64,000 nucleotides of DNA. It comes from Mesorhizobium sp. GbtcB19 (GTDB lineage: Bacteria; Pseudomonadota; Alphaproteobacteria; Rhizobiales; Rhizobiaceae). How positions within the stretch are numbered: position 1 is the first letter of the stretch; every line of letters begins with the position of its first letter. The DNA lies in assembly GCF_019091085.1 (NCBI RefSeq), contig NZ_JAGXJY010000001.1:558001-622000 (forward strand), in the 5' to 3' direction. Shown piece after piece: positions 51,161 through 62,077 of the stretch. The position numbers and the translations under genes are program-made. The notes under the pieces are model-generated. The model made no database searches, had not been told where the DNA came from, and saw nothing but the letters and a program-made list of their open reading frames with translations.

Positions 51161-51490
51161 CGAAATCCCTCGAAAACCGTGGACGCGCAGGCATTTGCGA
51201 AGAAACAAACTGCCGCTGCTTGCGGTTCCCAGGGATTGAACTTTCTTGGCCACCGGAGGGTCGCAATCGGATGCACGCAGGAAGCGCAGGCGCGTGAAGA
51301 AACACCTTATCGGTTTGCTTGCGATAGTACCGGTGCAGGCAAGAGAGCCTGTTCCTTCCGCTTCACGGCGGTTTACCTCCAGCCCCTTCCGCTGCGCCAC
51401 CCCCGCATGGCGGAAGGGGCAACCACTCCCGACACCGAAGCGTAACATCCGGGCAGCGCCGTCATGCTTCCTGACCGCGTTCTCTGTGTG
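51161..51490. other. 330-bp gap with no convincing gene
   Basis: Short frames exist on both strands but lack ribosome binding sites and protein-like composition. I see no strong palindrome or RNA signature here; the gap probably carries the promoter of the iron-permease-like gene and the 3' end region of the acyltransferase gene. Confidence 0.4.
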
Positions 51491-52132
51491 TCAGTGCGTA
51501 TTGTCTTCCCAGCAATCGAGAAAAGCCTCGATCGGCATGGCCTGCATGTCGGGAATGGCCCGGGCGAGTTTCTCGGGCGCCCAGTCCCACCAGGCGAGGC
51601 TTTCGATGCGCGCGGCGATGTCGGGTTCAAATCGCTGGCGCAACGGCTTTGCCGGAACGCCCGCGACGATCATGTAGGGCGCAACGTCATGCGTCACCAC
51701 CGCATTGGCGCCGATGACGGCGCCGTTGCCGATCGCGACGCCCGGCATGACGACCGCGCCATGGCCGATCCAGACATCGTGGCCGATGCTGACCGATTTT
51801 GCCTGCCGCCTCGCACGGAAAGCCGTGTCGACGCCCAGCCAGCGGAAATACTCGTTCGGCCGGTAGCTGATCTTGTGCTGCGTCAGCCGCTCGATCGGGT
51901 GCTCGAGCGCATTGATGCGGCTGTTGGCGGCAATCGAGCAGAACTTGCCGATGGTCGTGTAGATCGCCTCCGAATGACGCTCGAAATAGGAGAAGTCGCC
52001 GACGCTCACCTCGCGCAGAATCACCCGCTCGCCGATCGAGGCATAGCGGCCGAGCTTGCATGCCTTCAGCTCCGCGGTCGGATGGATGCGCGGCTCGGGG
52101 TCCTTGAGAACGAGGTTTTCAGGGCGGTCCAT
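51491..52132 (-). CDS. Hexapeptide-repeat acyltransferase (phosphonate-associated type)
   Basis: The 213-residue left-handed beta-helix protein contains IHPTAELKACKLGRYASIGE, YTTIGKFCSIAANSRINALE, HDVWIGHGAVVMPGVAIGNG and VVTHDVAPYMIVAGVPAKPL. This pattern, with a C-terminal WWDW motif, fits the hexapeptide transferases often found in phosphonate (phn) operons; related proteins acetylate antibiotics such as chloramphenicol. No phn gene lies here, so its substrate is open. Confidence 0.8.
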   Translation of the reverse strand: MDRPENLVLKDPEPRIHPTAELKACKLGRYASIGERVILREVSVGDFSYFERHSEAIYTTIGKFCSIAANSRINALEHPIERLTQHKISYRPNEYFRWLGVDTAFRARRQAKSVSIGHDVWIGHGAVVMPGVAIGNGAVIGANAVVTHDVAPYMIVAGVPAKPLRQRFEPDIAARIESLAWWDWAPEKLARAIPDMQAMPIEAFLDCWEDNTH

Positions 52133-52191
52133 GCTCGGGCTTTACGCCCGAGCGATTGCTCCCGCAAGCGGGACACATAATCCGCTCGAAC

Positions 52192-52677
52192 CTATTGCGG
52201 CTTGCCCTTCGTCCACACCACGTTCTGGCCATAGAGCGGCACCGTCGTGACCGACATCTTGGCCGAGCCGTTCTGCACCTGGCGCGAATGCGACAGATAG
52301 ATCAGCGTCTCGTTCTTCTTGTCGTAGATGCGGTTCACCACCTGCTTCTTCCAGATCAGGCTGAGGCCCTGCTTGAACACTTCCTCGCCGCCTTCGCCCA
52401 TATCGATGTCGCCGATGGTGATCGGCCCGGTCTGGCGGCACGAGATCGACGAATCGGAGGGATCCTCGAACCAGTTGCCCTTGTGCAGCCGGTCGATGAT
52501 GCTGCGGTCGAAATAGGCGACATGGCAGGTGACGCCGTCGACCTTCGGGTCCTTGATGGCATCGATCATGATGTCGTTGCCGACCCAGTCGACACCGACT
52601 TTGCCCACCTCGTCGGCCATGGCCGCGCCGGCGCTGAGGGCAAGACATGCGGCGAACAAGCCGATCAGTTTTCGCAA
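52192..52677 (-). CDS. creA: CreA family periplasmic protein
   Basis: The 161-residue protein has a signal peptide (MRKLIGLFAACLALSAGAAM, cut near MA-DE). The mature region matches CreA: EVGKVGVDWVGNDIMIDAIK, DPKVDGVTCHVAYFDRS, ISCRQTGPI, with two cysteines likely paired. The function is unknown. It is a lone gene, with a CCCGC/GCGGG hairpin downstream. Confidence 0.9.
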   Translation of the reverse strand: MRKLIGLFAACLALSAGAAMADEVGKVGVDWVGNDIMIDAIKDPKVDGVTCHVAYFDRSIIDRLHKGNWFEDPSDSSISCRQTGPITIGDIDMGEGGEEVFKQGLSLIWKKQVVNRIYDKKNETLIYLSHSRQVQNGSAKMSVTTVPLYGQNVVWTKGKPQ

Positions 52678-52760
52678 AGGAAGCCTCCTCGGTTGGCGTT
52701 GCCGATGTCAGGTGGGACAGGATCGTGGCGTTTGCAAGCCGCCCGACGACGGCGAACACG

Positions 52761-53267
52761 CTATGCCTGGCGGAAGGCCAGCATCTGCCTGAGCACATTC
52801 GACTTGAGGACAAAATGCTGGACGAGCGCTCCGGCGATGTGGAGCAGCACCACATAGAACAGGATGTTCTTGCCGAGGACATGCACAAGGCCCGCGCCGG
52901 GCACCTGCAGGAACCATGCCGCCGCGCCGGAAAGCGGCACGATGAAGATCAGCGCGTAGATGACCAGATGCGTCAGCCTGGCGAGCAGCTGCAGCGCCGG
53001 ATGTTCCATGCCTGAAACAGGTGGAACGCCGCGTGTCTCCCGCAGCCACAACCGCCAGGCGGCGAGGACCAGCAGCGCGAGGCCGAGCACGACATGCATA
53101 TAGGCCAGCGGCCAGTCGCCGGCGGCGGCTTCCTGCCCGCGGCGCAGAGCGCGCCAGACATGTTGCATGCCGTCATGCGCGAGGAACTGGACCAGGATGA
53201 GCGCCGCGATGCTCCAGTGCAGCCAGATCTGGGTCTTCGAATAGGACGATACTGGCGCGCCGGCCAT
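52761..53267 (-). CDS. Cytochrome b561 family protein
   Basis: The 168-residue protein has four helices. Conserved heme-ligating histidines are visible in QIWLHWSIAALILVQFLAHD, YMHVVLGLALLVLAAWRL, HLVIYALIFIVPLSGAAAWF and YVVLLHIAGALVQHFVLKSN. It probably transfers electrons between quinol and a periplasmic acceptor. It is divergent from the SCO gene across about 200 bp. Confidence 0.9.
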   Translation of the reverse strand: MAGAPVSSYSKTQIWLHWSIAALILVQFLAHDGMQHVWRALRRGQEAAAGDWPLAYMHVVLGLALLVLAAWRLWLRETRGVPPVSGMEHPALQLLARLTHLVIYALIFIVPLSGAAAWFLQVPGAGLVHVLGKNILFYVVLLHIAGALVQHFVLKSNVLRQMLAFRQA

Positions 53268-53473
53268 CAGGTGGCTCCATCACGAAGGTCTTATGGAATG
53301 GAAGATAATTGGGCAGCCAAGCCGGTCAAATTAAGGATCGGTAATGGTCCACCACGCGATCGGCCTGTCCAGCCGATTGCGGCAACGCGACATCTTTGCG
53401 CGACCGCCGCCGACCCGTTAAGACTGTGGCCAAACCGGCTTCCGGCCAAAGCAATCGCGACGGACATTCACTG

Positions 53474-54058
53474 ATGATGCGTTCAATCCTGGTCGGCATT
53501 CTCGTCCTGATGGCGGCGGGCATCGGCTGGCTGACATTCGACTGGTACCGGAGCCATTATGGCGGCGAGCCCTACGGCGCGCCCTTTACGCTGGTCGACC
53601 AGAAAGGCGCGCCGATCACCGAGGCGGCCTTCAGGGGCCACCCGAGCGTCGTGTTCTTCGGCTTCACCCACTGTCCGGAAGTCTGCCCGACGACCCTGTT
53701 CGAGCTCGCCGGCTGGCTGAAGACGATGGGCGACAGCGGCAAGAACCTCAACGCCTATTTCGTCACCGTCGATCCGGAGCGCGATACGCCGGAGACGATG
53801 AACACCTATGTCAGCAATTTTTCCGACCGCATCACCGGCATCACCGGCGATCCGGACAAGGTGCACGCCATGGCCAAGGCCTTCGGCATCTACTGGAAGA
53901 AGGTCGATACCGGCGACGGCGACTACACGATGGACCATACGGCCTCCGTGCTGCTGCTCAACGCCAAGGGCGATTTCGCCGGCACCATCGCCTATGGCGA
54001 GAGCGCCGACACCGCTATCGCCAAGCTGAAGCGGCTGGCAGCTGGGGGTCAAACATGA
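53474..54058 (+). CDS. SCO1/SenC family copper-binding protein
   Basis: The 194-residue thioredoxin-fold protein is tethered by an N-terminal helix (ILVGILVLMAAGIGWL) and faces the periplasm. The copper site is Cys67 and Cys71 (HCPEVCP) plus His155 (MDHTAS). It delivers copper to the CuA site of cytochrome oxidase or reduces it. The ATG at 53474 is preferred; an extension adds 26 basic residues. Its stop codon lies inside the repeat at 54052. Confidence 0.9.
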   Translation: MMRSILVGILVLMAAGIGWLTFDWYRSHYGGEPYGAPFTLVDQKGAPITEAAFRGHPSVVFFGFTHCPEVCPTTLFELAGWLKTMGDSGKNLNAYFVTVDPERDTPETMNTYVSNFSDRITGITGDPDKVHAMAKAFGIYWKKVDTGDGDYTMDHTASVLLLNAKGDFAGTIAYGESADTAIAKLKRLAAGGQT

Positions 54059-54098
54059 TCCCGAAAAGTGGGAACCGGTTTTCGGAAAAGATCATGTT
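54052..54098. repeat. Palindromic repeat (nested stems) containing the SCO gene stop codon
   Basis: AACATGATC (54052-54060) pairs with GATCATGTT (54090-54098), and within it CCGAAAA (54061-54067) pairs with TTTTCGG (54079-54085). The TGA of the SCO gene (54056-54058) lies inside. It resembles part of the element at 4675-4735. Confidence 0.75.
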
Positions 54099-54116
54099 CA
54101 AACATGAGTCTTTCTG

Positions 54117-54989
54117 ATGTCGCAGACCCGTCTACATCTCACCGCCAGCAAGCTCGAGGCCGACCGCATCTTCGCGGCGCTCGACGCTGCCTTCGAGGAC
54201 GACGGCCTGCCGATCGCCGTGCTGGAACTCGACGAGGAAAAAGACATCCACGAAGTGTCGCTCTATGCCGACGGCGACGTCGACCCCGTCGAGGCGCTGG
54301 TCAAGGATATCCTCGCCGGTCTCGGCCTGCAGAAACCGGTCGAGCGTGAGGTCCTGCCTGACGTGGACTGGGTGTCGCGCTCGCTGGAAGGCCTGAAGCC
54401 GGTCCGCGCCGGCCGCTTTTTCGTCCATGGTTCGCATGACCGGGCCAAACGCCACGCCGGCGATCTCGCCATCGAGATCGAGGCAGGCCTTGCCTTCGGC
54501 ACCGGCCACCACGGCACCACGGCCGGCTGCCTCGAAATGCTGGAGCAGGTGGTGCAGCGCGAGCGGCCGCGCAACGCGCTCGATCTCGGCACCGGCAGCG
54601 CGGTGCTGGCGATCGCGGTTGCCAAGCTCGCGCGTATCCCGGTGCTGGCGACGGACATCGATCCGGTTGCCGTCCGCGTCGCTGCCGCCAACGCCCGCCT
54701 CAACCACGTCAAGGCGCTGGTCGAGACAGTGACGGCGCCGGGCTTTCATCATCCGATCTTCGCCAGGCGCGCGCCTTTCGATCTCATCGTCGCCAACATC
54801 CTGGCGCGGCCGCTGATGCGGCTCGCGCCGGAGATGGCCAAGCACATCAGGCTCGGCGGCTCGCTGGTGCTCTCCGGCATCCTCGACCGGCAGCGCGACG
54901 CCGTGATCTCGGCCTATGTCGGCCAGAGTTTCCGCCATGTCCGCACGCTTCACCGCGAAGGCTGGGTGACCATCCACCTGAAGCGGTGA
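54117..54989 (+). CDS. prmA: Ribosomal protein L11 methyltransferase
   Basis: PrmA trimethylates ribosomal protein L11 with SAM. The 290-residue protein has an N-terminal substrate-recognition domain, then [20 protein letters not shown], motif [38 protein letters not shown] and the late motif [20 protein letters not shown] (NxL active-site type). The length matches the family. The SD sequence is weak. It precedes the aminopeptidase gene by 98 bp. Confidence 0.94.
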   Translation: MSQTRLHLTASKLEADRIFAALDAAFEDDGLPIAVLELDEEKDIHEVSLYADGDVDPVEALVKDILAGLGLQKPVEREVLPDVDWVSRSLEGLKPVRAGRFFVHGSHDRAKRHAGDLAIEIEAGLAFGTGHHGTTAGCLEMLEQVVQRERPRNALDLGTGSAVLAIAVAKLARIPVLATDIDPVAVRVAAANARLNHVKALVETVTAPGFHHPIFARRAPFDLIVANILARPLMRLAPEMAKHIRLGGSLVLSGILDRQRDAVISAYVGQSFRHVRTLHREGWVTIHLKR

Positions 54990-55087
54990 TCAGACCCGAT
55001 CAATCCAGCCTGGCCCTGCCGAAACCGATTCCGGTTTCCAGGCGTATGCGCTACGGTCGCGGCAAGCCATTCGAGGGAGATGCCACA

Positions 55088-56932
55088 ATGTTCCAGACCT
55101 TTGATTCCGCTGGCGATCCGGCCGTCGGCAAGCCGCGCGTGGCGCTGCTGCGGCAATGGCTGGCCGAAAACGGTCTCGACGGTTTCATGGTGCCTCGCGC
55201 GGACGAGCACCAGGGCGAATATGTCGCCGACCGCTCGGCGCGGCTGAAATGGCTGACCGGCTTTTCCGGTTCCGCCGGTGTCGCCATCGTGCTGCGCGAC
55301 CGCGCCTTCGTCTTCGTCGACGGCCGCTACACGTTGCAGGTTCGCAACGAAGTCGACCTCGGCATCTTCGCAATCGAGAGCCTCATCGACAACCCGCCGG
55401 CCAGCTGGATCAAGGACAATCTCGGCAAGGGCGCGAGGCTCGGCTTCGACCCCTGGCTGCATACGATCGGCGAGGTCAAGGCGCTGAAGGCGTCTGCCGA
55501 GCAGTCCGGCGCGACATTGGTGCCGCTCGACAAGAATCCCATCGACATCATCTGGAAGGACCAGCCCGAGCCGCCGCGCGCGCCGGTGGAGCTTCACCCG
55601 ATCGCCTTTGCCGGCGAGCTCGCCAAGGACAAGCTGGCGCGGCTGGCGCGTGCGATCGAGAAGGAAGGCGCGACCCATGCGGTGCTCACCGACCCCTCGT
55701 CCATCGCCTGGGTGTTCAACATCCGAGGCGGCGACGTGCCGCACACGCCGCTGGCGCTCGGCTTCGCCATCCTCGCCGCCGACGGCAAGCATCAGCTGTT
55801 CATGGATCAGCGCAAATTCCCGCGCCAGGTCGCGGCATACCTCACCCAGCTCGCCGATCCGCATGATCCGGACGAGTTCGAAGCGGCAATCGTCGACCTG
55901 GCAAAGGACGGAGCCAAGATCGCGCTCGATCCTGTGCTGGCGGCTGACAAGCTGAGAATGCTTGTCGAGGACAATGGCGGCATGGTCGTGCAGGCCTCCG
56001 ACCCGGCCCGCATCCCGCGCGCCACCAAGAACCAGGCTGAGATCGCCGGCAGCCGCGCCGCGCATCGCCGCGACGGCGCCGCGGTCGCCAAACTGCTTTG
56101 CTGGCTCGACCGCCAGAAGCCCGGCACGCTCGACGAAATCGCCGTCGTCACCAAGCTCGAGGAGATGCGCCGGCGAACCGGCGAGGAAACGCAGATGCCG
56201 CTGCGCGACGTCTCCTTCGACACGATTTCCGGTGCCGGCCCGAACGGCGCCATCATGCATTACCGCGTCTCGCGCGCCACCAGCCGCAAGCTCGAGAGCG
56301 GCGAACTGTTCCTGCTCGATTCCGGCGGCCAATATCAGGACGGCACCACCGATATCACCCGCACCGTGCCGATCGGCCAGCCGACCGAGGAAATGCGCGA
56401 GCGTTTCACGCTGGTGCTGAAGGGCATGATCGGCATCTCGACGCTGCGTTTCCCCGCCGGCACACGCGGCTCGGAAATCGACGCCGTCGCCCGCATGGCG
56501 CTGTGGAAGCATGGCTGCGATTTCGCCCACGGCACCGGCCACGGCGTCGGCTCCTACCTTGCCGTGCATGAAGGCCCGCAGCGCATCGCCCGCACCGGCA
56601 CCGAAAAACTGCTTGCCGGCATGATGCTGTCCAACGAGCCCGGCTACTACAAGGAAGGTGCCTACGGCATCCGCATCGAGAACCTGATTCTGGTCACGCA
56701 GGCCGAGCAAATCGAAGGCGGCGACATCGCCATGCACGCCTTCGAGACGCTGACGCTGGCGCCGATCGACAAGCGGCTCATCCGCACCGACCTGCTCACC
56801 CGCGACGAGCTGCATTGGCTCGATCAATATCACGCCTGGGTGTTGGCCGAGATCGGCCCGATGGTCGACGGCGAGACGCTGGCCTGGCTGGAGAAGGCGA
56901 CCGCGCCGCTGCCGCACGACGCCAAGATTTGA
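55088..56932 (+). CDS. Xaa-Pro aminopeptidase (AMPP/XPNPEP family)
   Basis: The 614-residue M24B peptidase removes N-terminal residues before proline. Two creatinase-like N-terminal domains (LRQWLAENGLDGFMVPRADE; LTDPSSIAWVFNIRGGDVPH) precede the metallopeptidase fold, with ligands in LLDSGGQYQDGTTDITR (two Asp), FAHGTGHGVGSYLAVHE (His), SNEPGYY (Glu) and IRIENLILV (Glu). The long, eukaryotic-like AMPP size fits. GAGGGAG lies before the ATG at 55088. Confidence 0.92.
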   Translation: MFQTFDSAGDPAVGKPRVALLRQWLAENGLDGFMVPRADEHQGEYVADRSARLKWLTGFSGSAGVAIVLRDRAFVFVDGRYTLQVRNEVDLGIFAIESLIDNPPASWIKDNLGKGARLGFDPWLHTIGEVKALKASAEQSGATLVPLDKNPIDIIWKDQPEPPRAPVELHPIAFAGELAKDKLARLARAIEKEGATHAVLTDPSSIAWVFNIRGGDVPHTPLALGFAILAADGKHQLFMDQRKFPRQVAAYLTQLADPHDPDEFEAAIVDLAKDGAKIALDPVLAADKLRMLVEDNGGMVVQASDPARIPRATKNQAEIAGSRAAHRRDGAAVAKLLCWLDRQKPGTLDEIAVVTKLEEMRRRTGEETQMPLRDVSFDTISGAGPNGAIMHYRVSRATSRKLESGELFLLDSGGQYQDGTTDITRTVPIGQPTEEMRERFTLVLKGMIGISTLRFPAGTRGSEIDAVARMALWKHGCDFAHGTGHGVGSYLAVHEGPQRIARTGTEKLLAGMMLSNEPGYYKEGAYGIRIENLILVTQAEQIEGGDIAMHAFETLTLAPIDKRLIRTDLLTRDELHWLDQYHAWVLAEIGPMVDGETLAWLEKATAPLPHDAKI

Positions 56933-56933
56933 C

Positions 56934-57230
56934 CTATCCGGCGAACTGCCGCGCCAAGATCAAAACGGCCGCGCCGGCCAGGAACATCGCCATCAGGCCA
57001 CCGCGCAGAGAGACGACGGCGGTGACGATCAGCGCTGCCCATTCGGCAGGGCCGGCGCCGAGCACAGCCGGCGCGACAAGCGTCGTCAGCACAGCGGCCG
57101 GCACGGCGTTGAGGCCGGCCTCGACGCGCGGATGGATGTTCTCGAAGCGCGAGATGACGAGGTGGCCGCCGACACGGGTCAGATAGGTGGCGATGGCGCC
57201 GGCGAGGATGATCCAGAAGGTCGTGCTCAT
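56934..57230 (-). CDS. azlD: AzlD family branched-chain amino-acid exporter subunit
   Basis: The 98-residue protein has three hydrophobic helices: TFWIILAGAIATYLTRVGGH, LNAVPAAVLTTLVAPAVLGA, SLRGGLMAMFLAGAAVLILA. The ATYLTRxxG and AVPAAVL pattern is that of AzlD. It acts with AzlC in the inner membrane to export branched-chain amino acids or their analogues. The start overlaps the azlC stop by four bases. Confidence 0.88.
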   Translation of the reverse strand: MSTTFWIILAGAIATYLTRVGGHLVISRFENIHPRVEAGLNAVPAAVLTTLVAPAVLGAGPAEWAALIVTAVVSLRGGLMAMFLAGAAVLILARQFAG

Positions 57231-57955
57231 GGCCGCTTGCCCACGCCGCTGTGATGCGGCGGCAGGATCACCGCCAGGAGAACACCGGCGATCGCGCCGA
57301 TCGAGACATGCCAGGGCGAGCCGACGGTTCTGTAGGCAATGATCGAGGCGACGGCGCTGGCAGCAACCACGGGCGCCCAAAGCGGCCGCTTGCGGAAGCC
57401 GAGCACCAGGCCGAGGAAGTAGATCGGCAGCAGGAAATCGATGCCCAGCGCATGCGTGTCCGGGATCATCTTGCCGAATACGGCGCCTAACCCGCTTTCG
57501 ATCACCCAGAACACATAGACCGGCAGGCCGAGCCCCAGATACCAGACGAAACCGACCGGACGGCCGGATTCAGCCCTTGCCTCGGCGATGGCGAATTGCG
57601 GGTCCGTCAAGATGAAATAGCCGGCGGCCTGCTGCAGCAGCGGCCAATGCGCGATCCGCCTGCCGATGCCGGCCGAATAGAGCACATGACGGAAATTCAC
57701 CGCGAAGATCGACAGCACGATCAGCCATGGCGCGACATGCTGGCCGAACAGCTCGATGCCGACCATCTGGCTGGCGCCGCCATAGATCATGGCGCTCATC
57801 AGAAACGCCTCGAGCACGGAGAAACCATTGTCGACGGCCAAGGCGCCGAACAGCACCGCGAATGGCGCCGAGGCGACGACGACCGGCATCGACAACCGCA
57901 CGCCGTCCCAGAAATCGTTGCCGGCTCTGCCCTCAGAGATTGCTTCCGCTGTCAT
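57227..57955 (-). CDS. azlC: AzlC family branched-chain amino-acid exporter subunit
   Basis: The 242-residue protein has about seven helices with the AzlC pattern: SMPVVVASAPFAVLFGALAV, FSVLEAFLMSAMIYGGASQM, VNFRHVLYSAGIGRRI, FILTDPQFAIAEARAE. It forms the exporter with AzlD. No regulator gene (AzlB-like) adjoins; the 5' region to 58273 contains the repeat at 58020. Confidence 0.9.
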   Translation of the reverse strand: MTAEAISEGRAGNDFWDGVRLSMPVVVASAPFAVLFGALAVDNGFSVLEAFLMSAMIYGGASQMVGIELFGQHVAPWLIVLSIFAVNFRHVLYSAGIGRRIAHWPLLQQAAGYFILTDPQFAIAEARAESGRPVGFVWYLGLGLPVYVFWVIESGLGAVFGKMIPDTHALGIDFLLPIYFLGLVLGFRKRPLWAPVVAASAVASIIAYRTVGSPWHVSIGAIAGVLLAVILPPHHSGVGKRP

Positions 57956-58019
57956 CAGCCGCTCCTATGCATGGCACCCAGAAGTGCGCGGCGGCTCTGG
58001 GACAACGACATGCATCAAA

Positions 58020-58078
58020 CAAAGACTTGAAGCGCGTCGCCTGAATCCGTTCCAGCGCGACGCGCTTCAAGTGCGGCC
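58020..58078. repeat. Short inverted repeat, family shared with 63824-63880
   Basis: CTTGAAGCGCGTCG (58025-58038) faces CGACGCGCTTCAAG (58060-58073) around CCTGAATCCGTTCCAGCG; the arms pair perfectly. A related but less regular copy is found upstream of recN. It lies between azlC and the SDR gene; nothing else was seen in this 317-bp gap apart from a possible SDR promoter. Confidence 0.65.
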
Positions 58079-58272
58079 TGATGTAGGGAGCGTCGCCTTC
58101 AATGTCACACCAATTCGCTTGACCCAACGATCAGCGGAACTGATCGCCCGCGCTGTGACCGGTGACAAACCGAGAAGCGTCCGAGCAGTTGCACAAAGAT
58201 GGATTTTCCACCCGTCCCTATTGTCGAGCGATCAAACCCGGTGCCAAGATCAGGACAAAAGAGGGGTAATGA

Positions 58273-59031
58273 ATGATCGTCTTTGATTTCACCGGCAGGC
58301 ATGCGGTCGTCACCGGAGCAGGCGGCGGCATGGGCGAGGCGATCGCGCTTGCGCTGCTCGATGCCGGCGCCTCCGTCACCGCCATCGACATCAAGCAGCG
58401 CCCGGTCTCGCTTGCCGCCTATGACGACAGGCTGACCTTCGCCCAAGGCGATTTGACCGATGCCGCCTTCGTCGAGAGGACCATCAGCGCCGCCGGCCGC
58501 GAGCGCGGCGGCATCGACTATCTCGCCAATGTCGCCGGCGTGCTGTGGTTCGGCCGCGACAAGTCGGCGCTCGAGATGGATCTCAATGTCTGGGACCAGG
58601 TCTTCAACATCAATCTGAAGTCTTTCGTGCATACGGCACGCGCGGTCGTCCCCCATATGCGCGCCGGCGGGCGCGGCGGCGCCATGGTGCATTTCTCGAC
58701 CATCCAGTGGTATCGCGGCGATCCAAAGCCGCAGGATGCCTATCAGGCCTCGAAGGCAGGCGTCTGTGCGCTGTCCAAGTCGTTGGCCATGCAGCTTGCC
58801 GGCGAGCGCATCCGCTCGAACGCCATCTGCCCGGGCATGGCGCTGACGCCGCTGCAGGCGCGTTGGGACACCGAGGAGAAACGTGCCGCCGTGGCGGACT
58901 ACACACCGCTCGGCCGCATCGGCACGCCGCAGGATATGGCCAATGCCGCGCTGTTCCTGCTCTCGGATGGCGCGAGCTACATCACCGGCATCGAGCTCGC
59001 CGTCGACGGTGGCCTGCTGATGCGGATGTAG
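58273..59031 (+). CDS. SDR family oxidoreductase
   Basis: The 252-residue short-chain dehydrogenase has TGAGGGMG (residues 14-21) for NAD(P), Asp39 favouring NAD, NVAGV, Ser142, Tyr157 and Lys161 (YQASK), and the C-terminal YITGIELAVDGGLLMRM. The substrate is unknown. AGAGGGG lies before the ATG. It stands alone, next to the convergent DUF2461 gene. Confidence 0.9.
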   Translation: MIVFDFTGRHAVVTGAGGGMGEAIALALLDAGASVTAIDIKQRPVSLAAYDDRLTFAQGDLTDAAFVERTISAAGRERGGIDYLANVAGVLWFGRDKSALEMDLNVWDQVFNINLKSFVHTARAVVPHMRAGGRGGAMVHFSTIQWYRGDPKPQDAYQASKAGVCALSKSLAMQLAGERIRSNAICPGMALTPLQARWDTEEKRAAVADYTPLGRIGTPQDMANAALFLLSDGASYITGIELAVDGGLLMRM

Positions 59032-59046
59032 GCTGCGGCAACGGCG

Positions 59047-59738
59047 TCAAGCCGCCACAGCCGTGCCCTGAATCGCCCTGCCCCAGTCGAGCAGCGGCCT
59101 GGCGCCAAGCGTGAAGTCGACGAGATCGTCGACCAGCGCCGGCGAATGGATCGTCGCCGGATCGATGTCGTGCCGGACCACGAAATGCCGGTTGCGCACC
59201 GCCTGGGCGAGGTCGTCGTCGCCGACGTCCTCGAAGCCGCGCGGCGCGCGCTTCAGGCGATCCTCCGAATCGAGCTCGAGACCTGCCTTCTTGAGCGAGG
59301 AGACCATGGTGCGGAACTTGGCTGGCTTGTCCACGATAGCCTTGCGCATCGCCTGCAGCAGTTCAGGTGCCGGCTGCCACCAGGCGACGCCGGCGAAGCA
59401 GCGCTCCAGCCCGATATGCACGTAGAAGACGCCTTGCGACATCTTGGTGCCGTCCGGCGACAGGATCGCCGACAGATGCCGGTTGTAGGGCCGCTTGTCC
59501 TTGGCGAAGCGCACGTCGCGATTGATCCGGAACAGCGATTTCTTGCGGTCGCCACGCAAGCCGAGCTTCGCCGCCTCGAATCGCTCGCTGAGCGTCTCGA
59601 CGAGATCGCAGAACGGCCCGTGCAGCTCGCTGTCGAACAGGTCGCGGTTTTCCTGGAACCACTCGCGGCTCTGGTGGAAGTCCAGCGCCTTGAAGAACGG
59701 AATGGCTTTTGGCCCAAAACCCTTGAACGCGCCCGCCA

Positions 59739-59739
<1 letters not shown>
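59047..59739 (-). CDS. DUF2461 family protein (TIGR02453)
   Basis: The 230-residue protein begins (M)AGAFKGFGPKAIPFFKALDF and contains HQSREWFQENRDLFDSELHG, FRINRDVRFAKDKRPYNRHL, FYVHIGLERCFAGVAWWQPA; this is the DUF2461 pattern. Function unknown. The ATG at 59739 overlaps the ligA stop by one base (TGATG); a GTG one codon earlier is possible. It probably forms an operon with ligA. Confidence 0.88.
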
Positions 59740-61973
<2,234 letters not shown>

Positions 61974-62077
61974 CTATAAATCAGGATTCGCCGGCATGAA
62001 GTCGGCTTGCGCAAAAATCATTCCTGAACAGCAAGATGCAGCCATCTGCTGACTCAGCCTGCCAGCGTCCGGAAATC

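Noticed and set aside
50729..51448. Extended N-terminus of the iron-permease-like protein
   Set aside because: The extension has no ribosome binding site and is not protein-like; the ATG at 51160 is preceded by GAGGG.
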